DNA of 11,907 nt, taken from positions 2,455-14,361 of the forward strand of contig JH993968.1 of NCBI GenBank assembly GCA_000316135.1. Reading direction: 5' to 3'. The notes beneath the pieces are model-generated. The model saw nothing but the letters and a program-made list of their open reading frames with translations, did no database searches and was not told where the DNA came from. Below, piece by piece: positions 1-8,487 of this stretch; positions within the stretch are counted from its first letter, which is position 1, and each line of letters starts with the position of its first letter. This stretch comes from Trachipleistophora hominis (Eukaryota; Microsporidia; Pleistophoridae). The translations under genes were made by a program, and so were the position numbers.

Positions 1-1980
1 ACTTGCTTCAATAATAATTCATCTTAGTTGGTTGTTAGCACTGCATTTTGTACTATACTTTGTCACAATAGTAGAAAATATATTTATTGGTTTGTGTTAT
101 ATCTTTTAATCTAATACATTTTGCTATACATCCAATTAATGATATAAAAATCGTAAAATCACGCTAACATATTTTATCAAATAAATGTGTATTTTTTGAC
201 CAGAAAGTTCCAGATATATTCGTATGAGATTGCTAGCTATAATCCGAGTAGCACAAAACGTATGTTTAAAACGTCTTAAATTTTAATATTACGTATTAAA
301 AACAAATTGGTTGACTAAAGCATATTGAGGCTTATAAATCAAAAACTGTTGAGGCTAAACATCTTATTTTAGGTGAATAGAAAATATGAAACGATGCAAA
401 TAGACTTTGTGTTGGAAAAACACTAAAAGAAGTTTCACAAAGGTTGTACCACGTAAAATTAAATGAAAAAATTATTTAGATTCTTTCTTGTCAATCCATA
501 ATATGTATTAGATTAATATGGTAAACTTGATAAAAGTTATATGATTCAACATTTTTTTAAAAGTTAACACAACAATCAAGAATCATCGTAAGTATATCAA
601 GAACAGTGTTTTTTAAAATGTGTAATTTAAAAGTCTTTGAATACGTTTGAAGGACTAGTAGAGAATAACAGTAATAAACATTTTATTCGATGACCATCCA
701 TGAATCTCTAGCAACTCATATGCTACATTACAACAACATGTCAATTGACTTCGTGCCAAAAATATTTTATTTCAGTATGGTTACAGAAAGCTTAATTAAT
801 GAAACAATTGTATATCAACGATGACAATTATACTATATAAAATAATTTTAATACCTATATAGAGTAAGACATGAAATATCAATGGTAGTTATTCAAAGAG
901 GTGAGATTTGTCTTTCACAAAGGGTCAATCGTTAATTAATACGACCAAAAGTTAATGTTTTATTCAATGTTAACACAAAAAACCTTTGTTAAGAAACGTA
1001 CTTTTATTTATATTCCAATCCAGCTTGAATAACTTAGATAAATACTTACATTCCGATAAAAATCGGAAAAGTGATAGAGAACATATACCATGACAACATT
1101 ATTAATAACTGTTTTCATAAATAAACTAAACTTAACCAAAATATGCAAATCTTATCAGTATGCTGAACTATACGTTGAGTTGTCTTGACCAAATACGTTA
1201 TTTGATGTGTAAATGAATTGATTGCTTCGTAATTCTTTTAGATCATCAGTTGATTTACAATTGATAAATGACTAATAATAGATATATTAAGCATTTAAAT
1301 AATATTATTTTTAAATTATCATACAATTAAAGATTAGTGATTTAAAATCGCTGTCTCCGCCAGTCTATTTTAATAAAATAAATTGTTATCAATATCTGAT
1401 GTTATAGACCGTTGGTCGCATTAAACATAAATTCATAACAATCATGTAATTTACACACTAAGGCATCATAAAATATAATCTACTAATAAATTCTGTAGTT
1501 AAGACAGAAAAAAATTTGTAAACTATGCGTATAAAAAATGGATAGGAAATTTTGGAGAAGGTGAAGAGATAATGAAATTGTTAATTAAGTACTTTTAGCA
1601 AAAAAATGGGTGGGAAAATTCTAAAATCGTGTAAAATATATTTTTTTCAATTGTCATGTTTATAATAGTGCAAGGTTCTATTTTTAAACGTTTTAATAGT
1701 TGTTCTTAGGTAGTTAATGGTTTTTAACAAATTATACAAATTCTATACATTTGAGTTACATTATACGAAAAAGAGCTTTTGTGATACGCTCTAATGTTTT
1801 CATTTCTGTTACTACACATCTACCATTTAGTAGTTATGCCATAAAATACATTAATAACAAAAGAAATGAAATAAATATGATACATTTGATTTTATAAATA
1901 AATCTACAGTTAAAAGCAAAATATTGATGTATTATATGAATTTAATTAAAAAGACGTGCTGGTGTCATAACGATTTACAC
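1..1980. other. gene-poor AT-rich intergenic region
   Basis: No reading frame of useful length is open on either strand, and no tRNA, rRNA or repeat array was recognised. The sequence is strongly AT-rich, with scattered A/T runs. The only compact structure noted is a short perfect hairpin at 1051-1068. Such a long empty stretch fits the large-genome microsporidia rather than the compact Encephalitozoon type, but it could also hold decayed genes too degraded to see by eye. Confidence 0.6.
1051..1068. repeat. short perfect inverted repeat (hairpin)
   Basis: TTCCGAT (1051-1057) and ATCGGAA (1062-1068) are exact reverse complements around an AAAA loop. It stands alone in the desert with no gene beside it, so no role is assigned; chance is possible in sequence this long. 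Confidence 0.4.
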
Positions 1981-2007
1981 CATGATAGATGAAATTATTA
2001 ATGAGTT

Positions 2008-2031
2008 TATAAATATAAAAGAAAGCCGGGC
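2008..2031 (+). promoter_or_regulatory. TATA box and CCGGGC start-proximal motif
   Basis: An AT-rich TATA element covers 2008-2020, with its second TATAAAA at 2014-2020, 28 bases before the ATG at 2042. The GC-rich hexamer CCGGGC follows at 2026-2031, ending 10 bases before that ATG. Microsporidian genes are known to carry GGG- or CCC-like motifs just upstream of the start, with very short leaders. Both elements lie inside the longest ORF, downstream of its first ATG at 1982, so they argue for the ATG at 2042. Confidence 0.55.
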
Positions 2032-2041
2032 TCTTTATAAC

Positions 2042-2989
2042 ATGCCAGTATCGTTTCTTTTGTTATTTCTAATAATTCGATTGACATGGTCTGTAAACAG
2101 TAACAGTACTAGAAAAGACGGAAGTGTTGATGGAAGCATTCCGAGTGAAATTCGGATGAAGAATGATGAAAGAAAAGTTGTAAAATGGCCTGGATATCAC
2201 CCTTTCCGAACACAAAGCGATTCAACAAACTCACTAAGTGAAAATACGTTACCATATGACCTATCACCTGAAGTAAACAATGAAACAGAGCCAAGAACAA
2301 ATCTTGATGGATTTAAAAAGCAGAATAATGATGGATATTGTCGATTTCCTCAGCTTAGGATAGAGCGAAACAGAAAAAAGTGTATCAACGGCAATATTAA
2401 TAACCAAACAAGATACAATACCGGCGATTATTTGGGTGTTGAGGATCAGATACAAACAAACAGATGGTATTCGGTAAAATCACAGGTAAACAATTTTAAA
2501 GACAAAAAAAACTTTGGTAAATATCCAATGGAACATAAAAATGTTGCTAATTTACCTTCTGACAAAGAGAATGATAATGTCGAAAATGAGGATGCATCAT
2601 CAATTTCGGATTGTAAGAAAGACCACGAAAACGTCTCCATCTCAAGTAATGAGTCATGTGAGGGACGAGGCAAAGAAAAGGAAACGTTAGATATTAGTAA
2701 TGAAAAAGGATTTAGTGTTCAAAATGCCGCTATTAATGATGAATCACTGCACGCAGCAATAGTTTCGCATGAGATTCAAAGAGTACTTGTCGGACCATCT
2801 AAAGCAGTTGTACCATCTGCTCGCAGTAGTAAGTATAGAAAAAGTTTTGATGATAAAATACAGTCGGGACGAGTAAAAAAAATTATTACTGAGGTGTTCT
2901 ACGAAGAGTATGATGAAGATTTGGGTTTATCGGATAAAGATCAAAATTTATATAGTAATGGTAGGGACATAGTAGTAAACGATCAATAA
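2042..2989 (+). CDS. secreted hydrophilic Ser/Asn/Lys/Asp-rich protein, unknown function
   Basis: This encodes 315 residues if translation begins at 2042; the same frame is open back to an ATG at 1982 (335 residues). I prefer 2042 because the protein then opens with a good signal peptide (MPVSFLLLFLIIRLTWSVNS), and because TATAAAA and CCGGGC sit 28 and 16 bases before it. The rest is polar and low in complexity, without transmembrane segments. It has only four cysteines (in YCRF, KKCI, SDCK and ESCE), several NxS/T sites and basic patches such as RNRKK. The C-terminal third (HEIQRVLVGPSKAVVPSARS, then an acidic EVFYEEYDEDLG patch) is the most ordered-looking part. I recognise no family. Secretion is supported by sequence; a role as a host-exposed or exported protein is only a guess. 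Its 3' end faces the 3' end of secreted gene A. Confidence 0.8.
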   Translation: MPVSFLLLFLIIRLTWSVNSNSTRKDGSVDGSIPSEIRMKNDERKVVKWPGYHPFRTQSDSTNSLSENTLPYDLSPEVNNETEPRTNLDGFKKQNNDGYCRFPQLRIERNRKKCINGNINNQTRYNTGDYLGVEDQIQTNRWYSVKSQVNNFKDKKNFGKYPMEHKNVANLPSDKENDNVENEDASSISDCKKDHENVSISSNESCEGRGKEKETLDISNEKGFSVQNAAINDESLHAAIVSHEIQRVLVGPSKAVVPSARSSKYRKSFDDKIQSGRVKKIITEVFYEEYDEDLGLSDKDQNLYSNGRDIVVNDQ

Positions 2990-2990
2990 A
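2985..2990 (+). terminator. AATAAA poly(A) signal enclosing the stop codon
   Basis: The hexamer AATAAA contains the TAA stop (2987-2989) of the secreted protein gene. Signals overlapping the stop imply a very short 3' UTR, as reported for microsporidian transcripts. Confidence 0.55.
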
Positions 2991-3880
2991 GTGGTTTTCT
3001 TCAGTTTCTTAACTGTTTTATTCAAATACGTTCTATTTTTTGATAAACCATATTTAATAACCTGTTATCGTTATATAAGGCGCGTGTTGTCAAAGAGTGT
3101 ATTGTTATAAATTTATATTTCATTACTATGTATAACTCGGATAAAGTGCTCACTGTGTTAAGATTAGAGCTTTTATAACGGCTTCTACCGTTATTACTTC
3201 ATAATAGCCGGTCTGAAATTTAAAATAACCAACAATTCTAGAAGGTTTGTTTGTAAATTAAGAATTCGTTTAATTCTATAAAAACGCACTTCATCATCTA
3301 CTAATACCAATTGGATTATTTGTATCATTAGCCATAGAGTATTTACCTGCTCGAATAACTTGTTGAATAAATTTTTCTTCGTTTTTTACATTAGACGAAT
3401 AGTCATAGTATGCATTATATCTCTCTCTTCGCCATCTATTTTCAGCTATTTGTTGTAACGATGAATTTTGTTAAAATTTGCGTCATAATCCATAAGTCGT
3501 GTCATCCTGTTATTCAACTTAATAAAGTGTCAATATTAATCAAATACAATTTCGTAGATGGAAAGTTTGCTTCAAAAAATAAAAGTAGTTTTTCAACTCC
3601 TGAAAATTTCAGGACTTTTTATCTCTTTATTCCCATATAAAAGGTTACTACTTATTATTTGATCTACCTCCCAACTTGATTATTTTTTGTATTACAAAAG
3701 TGTATAATCACAAAGGAACTGTCAATAGAAGTATAAAACAAACAACTTCTACAACAGACTAAACTCTACAGGCGCACGAGCAAGCCAACATTCTGTTTCA
3801 TGGAGGATCATAAAACAACCAATGATTTATATCAGACTAACGTTTCAATCGCGTTAATATATTAGTACCTGTACGTATAT
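2991..3880. other. intergenic region between convergent genes
   Basis: This separates the convergent gene pair ending at 2989 and 3886. It holds TATA-like strings (TATATAAGG at 3072, TATAAAAGG at 3636) with no ATG at the 27-31 base spacing used by the real genes here. An imperfect stem (CGGCT near 3179, AGCCG near 3205) and a palindrome at 3598-3614 are also present. A 76-codon frame at 3410-3640 has no promoter element and unremarkable composition, so it is not called. Confidence 0.5.
3598..3614. repeat. 17-base palindrome
   Basis: TCCTGAAA and TTTCAGGA are exact reverse complements around one A, with a T run following at 3616-3620. In bacteria this would suggest a terminator; in this eukaryotic context no gene ends here on either strand, so no function is assigned. 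Confidence 0.35.
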
Positions 3881-3886
3881 TTTATT
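3881..3886 (-). terminator. AATAAA poly(A) signal overlapping the stop codon
   Basis: On the minus strand the stop reads TAAATAAAA: the last base of TAA is the first base of AATAAA. This is the same arrangement as at 2985-2990 and implies an almost absent 3' UTR for secreted gene A. Confidence 0.55.
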
Positions 3887-4590
3887 TAATCATCATCATA
3901 GTCGTAGTCATGATGTCTCCTAGGCTTATAACATGAAATACAACCAGAAACTCTTTTGGTAACGCGTCCGCATCGGTCAACACAGCATTTTCTGAACCTG
4001 AACGTTGGGCATTGTGGTCTGCGATGGTCCGGTCGCCATAGTTTGGAACAAGAGGAGAAAGACGAACATGATGACGGTCTAAATGAAGGTGGCCAGCATG
4101 ATGAAGTCGGCCTGAACGAGGGAGGCCAACAAGACGAGGATTTGGATGACGATGACCAGCATGGTGATGTATTAAACGAAGGAGGCCAACATGGGAAAAA
4201 ACCACATGAGGACGAACAGCATGAAATGGGTTTACATGGTTTAGGTTTACATATGGGTGGTTTTTCATGATCCGGTTTCTCAGGCTTATAGTCTGCATAG
4301 CAAAAGACATGATAAATATCTTTGTCATCATCGCCATAGCATTCAACAGATCCATCCTTTTTTACCACGAAATTTCCGGGTATGCCGTTATAAGCGCAGA
4401 CCGCTGCTTGTGAAATATCCCTCAATTTTAACTGTGAAATAAGCTCTGGAAGATTTTCCTTCGTAGCAGCGACGCATTTCCTACATTCATTTGCACACAC
4501 ATCGTTTGGTTTTATCTTACAATCTCGTTCCACTAGTATTATATCGTTTGCCATGATTTGTGTAATAACACATATGAAAAATAGCAACAT
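3886..4590 (-). CDS. secreted six-cysteine family protein A with Cys/Trp/Ser repeat tail
   Basis: A 234-residue secreted protein. Residues 1-14 are a signal peptide (MLLFFICVITQIMA), with the mature chain beginning near Asn15. Residues 15-101 are a domain that aligns without gaps to protein B at 8488-9054; both have Cys32, 36, 39, 65, 84 and 97 and the motifs AAVCxYN, GxFVVKxDGxVECYG and FCY. The tail (102-234) differs: Lys/Pro-rich at first, then about ten-residue repeats starting CW at 134, 144, 154 and 165 (CWPPSF three times), then Arg/Cys-rich sequence, ending in an acidic HHDYDYDDD. With so many cysteines it should be heavily disulphide-linked outside the cell. A spore-wall or other surface-coat role is plausible for a microsporidian but is inferred; I recognise no named family. 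The start is fixed by the signal peptide and by TATATAA 27 bases upstream. Confidence 0.87.
   Translation of the reverse strand: MLLFFICVITQIMANDIILVERDCKIKPNDVCANECRKCVAATKENLPELISQLKLRDISQAAVCAYNGIPGNFVVKKDGSVECYGDDDKDIYHVFCYADYKPEKPDHEKPPICKPKPCKPISCCSSSCGFFPCWPPSFNTSPCWSSSSKSSSCWPPSFRPTSSCWPPSFRPSSCSSFSSCSKLWRPDHRRPQCPTFRFRKCCVDRCGRVTKRVSGCISCYKPRRHHDYDYDDD
4069..4191 (-). repeat. tandem 30-33 base coding repeats in protein A
   Basis: Four degenerate units beginning with Cys-Trp codons start at 4191, 4161, 4131 and 4098 (minus strand), giving period lengths of 30, 30 and 33 bases. Three units encode CWPPSF and one encodes CWSSSS. On the plus strand they show as repeated GGAGGCCAAC-like strings. 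Such an array can change copy number by slippage or unequal crossing-over, so length variation between strains is expected. Confidence 0.7.
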
Positions 4591-4610
4591 GGTATTTCGT
4601 TCGCCACTTC

Positions 4611-4617
4611 TTATATA
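4611..4617 (-). promoter_or_regulatory. TATA box of secreted gene A
   Basis: TATATAA on the minus strand, whose first base lies exactly 27 bases before the A of the ATG at 4590. The distance is identical in gene B and in the gene starting at 11849. No GGG or CCC motif lies between the box and the start. Confidence 0.6.
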
Positions 4618-6497
4618 CTTTTTTAAAGTTTTCTTTCGAGTCTAGAATACTACTATATTAGCATTCTACCGCACTAATTTATGTTTATTGATCATAACCA
4701 ATAAAAAAATTAAGCAGCGTATTTTCTATTTATATCGATAATTCTGATTCATATTCATCCTCTCACTGTTTATGAGTGTCGAGCCATGTTTCTTTGGAAT
4801 AAAAGTAAGAATCGCGTAAAAAATAGTTGTATGACAAATTCAATGAGTAACAGTAGTATTATCAATAGTTACACTATAATAAATACTGAAAACAGAAAAA
4901 TAATGAATATTGTTCATTATTTCAGATACTTTATATACACAATAAATGCCCATTAGAATGTCCATTGCGTTTTCGACGTACCACGTCTTTTAATTGTTTC
5001 TCAGTATTCACAACAAAACTATACTTATAGCACGAGTAAAGATCTATAAAAAAAGTAAATTCTCTAATTTTTGAGATACGATAACTATGCTGGATTTTTT
5101 TAGATATTTTAAATCATTTTTTAATTTACCGTGGTAATACTTAAAACGCTGATGCTATCAGATCGGTTTAGAAACGAGGGCAATAATACCTAATATCAAA
5201 TCATTATATCATTTTAAAACGTAGTGTAAAATATCAACAACTGTTTTAATTAGTTTATAGAAATATTTTCGTAATTCAAATGTCCTGGTTTATTATGGAA
5301 TAATAATAGGAATATTAAATATTTTTGCTGTATTCCAAAGCAAAAAACATGCTTTAAATAAAAAACAATAAATAATCTGATGTAGTACTGTAAATAACTT
5401 TTAGAAATAATAAGAAAGGTACTGATGGTATAGGTTTATTCTTTTCGCGAACGAAAGTATCAATCTCACTTGATTAATGTTATGAGACAAGGCATAAACA
5501 AACATTTGTAGTTCATATTATCCATTATCACAAGGTAAAACAAATAATAGTACATAAGTGAATGTTGATATGTTATGTTTTTAGAGGCTACTGTACTTAA
5601 TGCAGACATAAAAGCATTATAATCTATTAAGTGTAGTTATTATTCTATCATTATCAAAGAATGCTATGAATCCTTTCGATCCTGCGAGGCAATCTTTGTC
5701 TCAATCCTTTAAACAACGACTTTAAAAATTGTTTACCCTGAGAAACAAACATAACACCCTCTTATATTAAAAGGCCGTAATTATAGGCTCGATAACTACA
5801 TAATATACAATGAAGAACATAGAAATTCAAATAAATACAATTCATCGAACAATTATATTTCTAATTAAACCGTTCGTCGCATATTGGCCGTAAAAATTAC
5901 TGAGAAGGATAAAAAATGAATGAAATAACGAGTTATGATTTTAATCTAATATTTAAATACGCTATTATTGTTATAAAACAAATGGTACATTGTTGACATG
6001 GTAAGGATATTTTTTAACAGCCACTATTTAGTTTATTTAATAGTACCAACAAATCAGTAAATCAGATCGACTAATCGTCTTGAAAATTATCATTGTATTG
6101 ACATCATTCTATGATATAATACATTCGTAGTTTGCACAGTCGTTCTGATTTTTTTTCATTTGGAGAGCTATCTCTTTTACCTGTAATAAATGAAAAATAT
6201 TTTGATCAAATTATTAACTTTACAACATTTTCAGCATTTAAAACGATAAAAACGACTTAATAACTATAAATTATTATTTCAATAGAAGAATAAAAGCTTA
6301 TTTTTATTCCATTTCGTAGGCTTGATAGCGTTTTTAATGGTATAATTGACACAAATACGTCTCAATATATGTAAAAACAGATTACTAAAGGATTATATTA
6401 TCGATTATACGTATAAATACTTCTTGGAACCATGAAAAACGGGGCTTATCGCACAAATACCACATAACGGCAGAAGCGATAGTATTGCTAATCATTA
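4618..6497. other. gene-poor AT-rich intergenic region
   Basis: About 1.9 kb between the promoter of gene A and the 3' end of the poly(A) polymerase gene, with no substantial ORF. Two tiny protein-like frames were seen. One is a 19-codon frame from the ATG at 5666 (begins MNPFDPARQ). The other is a 20-codon frame from the ATG at 5998, with TATAAAA 26 bases upstream and an intron-like GTAAGG...AACAG directly after the ATG. Neither is long enough to call a gene; they may be remnants or chance. Confidence 0.5.
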
Positions 6498-6503
6498 TTT
6501 ATT
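6498..6503 (-). terminator. AATAAA poly(A) signal of the poly(A) polymerase gene
   Basis: AATAAA on the minus strand, beginning 16 bases after the TGA stop at 6519-6521, consistent with a short 3' UTR. Confidence 0.45.
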
Positions 6504-6518
6504 AAAAGCGGTATCTCA

Positions 6519-7727
6519 TCATATTTCTCTATTAATTATCATTTTCTTATAAAACCTTGGTATGTTATCCCGCCAAATAGCTTCCGAATCACAAACCTTG
6601 ACCCACAATGGCAATGCAATGTATTTGTCGCCAACTCTCTCTCTCGCAAGGGCGCTCATAGTCTTATACGCATGCATAAAAACCTCCTTGATCACATTCA
6701 TCTTAGTCGACAGACAGCCTACATCGTAGCTGCTGTTTGTCGGATCCTCTATCGAGAGATAACTGTTGCTGGTTTTTGCTTTGTAACCAGACGAACAAAT
6801 TGCAGCTTTATCATAGCAAAAGTCTTGGCCGTAAAATTCGAAAAAGTCCATAAAAAGGACGGATAAATTGGCCTTAATCGATACCTGATTTTGAACCAGA
6901 GGGTGTAAATTTAGGAAGCTTATAATCATCAATAACTGAGCATAGGAATTTAACCCACCTCGTCTGTTTTCGTTTAATCCACGACACTTTAGAAACTGTT
7001 TCAAAAACAGTGCCATATCTTTTATAGCCGGCTGTTTGTGCAAAATGTCTTTCACAAATTTGGTGTGAGCCAAGCTTGCTTCTTGATTTAAGGATAGATC
7101 GTACTTGAAGTGACAGATGTCCACAAATCTTAGTATAGGTACCCGTGCCTTTGATATAAAAATAACACTCCTGCGGAGTATCAAGGGGCTTTTACGTAAA
7201 AAATGTGACAGCTTCTCTAGTGCGTCTTCTTCCTCAGTCAGAAGCGACAAATCGGTATCACCACCGGCCAGATACAATCCGGTTGCGTAACTACCAATGC
7301 ACTTAACCCTGTTACCAGGTCGTTTTCGTCCCTCTTGCGCGTCACACCTTTCCGTATCGGATTTTTCAGCTCTCCTTTCAGCATCACTTTGCAACGCTCT
7401 AGCAATCTTTATATCCATGTTTTCCGTGAACACATTATACGAAGAATCATTCCCAGAAGCGCTCGCTTGCTGTCTTCTCATCTGTCTGAGTCCACTCAAT
7501 ATCAATTTCTTTATACGCTTTACCATGAGTCGTCTAAGCACCATTTCTTCATCACTTGGTCTTAGAAAATTGAGAAAATTCTGCAATTCATTATTTAAAT
7601 GGTCCATGAGTGACACATTGTTCGATGGATCGTGTGCCGGATTGTCCAGGACAAATGCACGAATACCAACAGCAGAGTAAGAGTCGTCACTATTCTCATT
7701 TTTAACATGATCCACTTCGTTTTGCAT
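6519..7727 (-). CDS. TRF4: non-canonical poly(A) polymerase, Trf4/PAPD5 class (nuclear RNA surveillance)
   Basis: A 402-residue nucleotidyltransferase that would add short A tails to aberrant nuclear RNAs, handing them to the exosome in a TRAMP-like complex. The helix before the active site (LRRLMVKRIKKL, 64-75) leads to the catalytic block GSYATGLYLAGGDTDL: Gly145-Ser146, then the metal-binding Asp157 and Asp159. The third carboxylate is Asp210 (FKYDLSLN). The central domain shows RGGLNSYAQLLMIISFLNLHP from about 256, followed by the PAP-associated part (LFMDFFEFYGQDFCYDKAAI). The nucleotide-recognition loop is IEDPTNSSYDVG at 326-337. All key residues are present, so it should be active. 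It is unusual in having a 55-60 residue charged insert (about 82-138) before the active site, where Trf4 proteins have only a few residues. The class is secure; assignment to Trf4 rather than another Cid1-family member is likely from GLYL and the recognition loop. Confidence 0.92.
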   Translation of the reverse strand: MQNEVDHVKNENSDDSYSAVGIRAFVLDNPAHDPSNNVSLMDHLNNELQNFLNFLRPSDEEMVLRRLMVKRIKKLILSGLRQMRRQQASASGNDSSYNVFTENMDIKIARALQSDAERRAEKSDTERCDAQEGRKRPGNRVKCIGSYATGLYLAGGDTDLSLLTEEEDALEKLSHFLRKSPLILRRSVIFISKARVPILRFVDICHFKYDLSLNQEASLAHTKFVKDILHKQPAIKDMALFLKQFLKCRGLNENRRGGLNSYAQLLMIISFLNLHPLVQNQVSIKANLSVLFMDFFEFYGQDFCYDKAAICSSGYKAKTSNSYLSIEDPTNSSYDVGCLSTKMNVIKEVFMHAYKTMSALARERVGDKYIALPLWVKVCDSEAIWRDNIPRFYKKMIINREI

Positions 7728-7751
7728 CCTAAATGTTATGTTCAGCGTTCA

Positions 7752-7758
7752 TTATATA
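7752..7758 (-). promoter_or_regulatory. TATA box of the poly(A) polymerase gene
   Basis: TATATAA on the minus strand starts 31 bases before the ATG at 7727. No GGG or CCC motif lies in between. The spacing supports this start and a very short leader. Confidence 0.5.
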
Positions 7759-8459
7759 CGTTTTTAATGGCGGTGTGTTTCAGATCTGACGCGTTTATAA
7801 TGCGTTTCACCTATCTTATATTTTGATATTGATGTTATTAACATCGATTACAAACAATAAATAATGTTTTGTTGTTTAGTATCAACTTTGGTGAGTGATT
7901 TCAGCTTTAACGTTCTAATGAATCTCTTATGTCTTAGCTTGCCAAAAGTAGTGTAAAACTTAAATTGAAAATTTATTAGCAGTGCTTTGTGATTAGAAAA
8001 TAATTACGCAGAGACCTGTGACATTATATTCATATGATCAGTGATTTATCTTGATTGTAAACAGAATTATCAAAGTTGTTAGATGCAATGCTTAATGACA
8101 ACGATATAACTACTCTTTAGTTAATTACAGCCGTATAAAAAAAGAGTAACTGGTACATCAAAGCATTCTTAACTTGCTAGATGTTATTCTAACAGTGTCT
8201 ATGAATGCTATGCAGGTTGCCGCAGATACGAATAAGAAATAGAAGCTAAAGATTGACAATAACTATCAAATGCAACGACCATGTAGAAGAACATACCACA
8301 CAAGAGTGCAGTGCTTTAAACGGACACATTTTACCTTATTTATCCCAAATATTTAGAAACAACACATAATAATTAAAGTAGGTTTTCTTCGGTTATCAGT
8401 TAAGCGTATTTATGGCCAAAAATGTTTTTGGTTCTAGAACACAAAAAAAGAAAATAAAA
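7759..8459. other. divergent intergenic region
   Basis: About 700 bases between the divergent promoters of the poly(A) polymerase and secreted gene B. It contains short ATG frames of 28-30 codons (from 7864 and from 8270) without TATA boxes at the local spacing; they are not called. No RNA gene was recognised. Confidence 0.5.
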
Positions 8460-8474
8460 GTATATAAAGACAAA
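8460..8474 (+). promoter_or_regulatory. TATA promoter element of secreted gene B
   Basis: GTATATAAAGACAAA, with the T of TATATAA at 8461, exactly 27 bases before the ATG at 8488. The same 15 bases recur at 11821-11835 with the same distance to an ATG, and gene A has GTATATAAG at the same spacing. This points to a shared promoter type for the secreted genes. Confidence 0.65.
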
Positions 8475-8487
8475 CGATTCATTATTT

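Noticed and set aside
3410..3640. 76-codon plus-strand ORF starting MHYISLFAIY
   Set aside because: No TATA box at 27-31 bases, no GGG or CCC motif, low-complexity composition, and it spans a palindrome. Likely chance opening in AT-rich DNA.
3882..4442. Other long frames over secreted gene A (157 codons minus, 104 and 61 codons plus)
   Set aside because: They are shadows created by the repetitive Cys/Trp/Ser codons and the conserved domain of gene A, which alone has a signal peptide, promoter and paralogue.
5666..5725. 19-codon frame beginning MNPFDPARQ
   Set aside because: Balanced composition looks protein-like, but there is no TATA box at the local spacing and no continuation in any frame.
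5998..6060. ATG followed directly by GTAAGG...AACAG, with TATAAAA 26 bases upstream, resembling a microsporidian gene with an intron after the start codon
   Set aside because: Spliced or not, the frame is 17-20 codons only. TATA and short intron-like strings are expected by chance in this composition; kept only as a possible remnant.
6672..7826. Plus-strand frames of 64-127 codons over the poly(A) polymerase
   Set aside because: The minus-strand frame has all catalytic motifs of the enzyme; the others are antisense shadows.
7893..7906. GTGAGTGATTTCAG as an intron within a 30-codon frame from 7864
   Set aside because: Far too short to be spliced, and the frame lacks a promoter.
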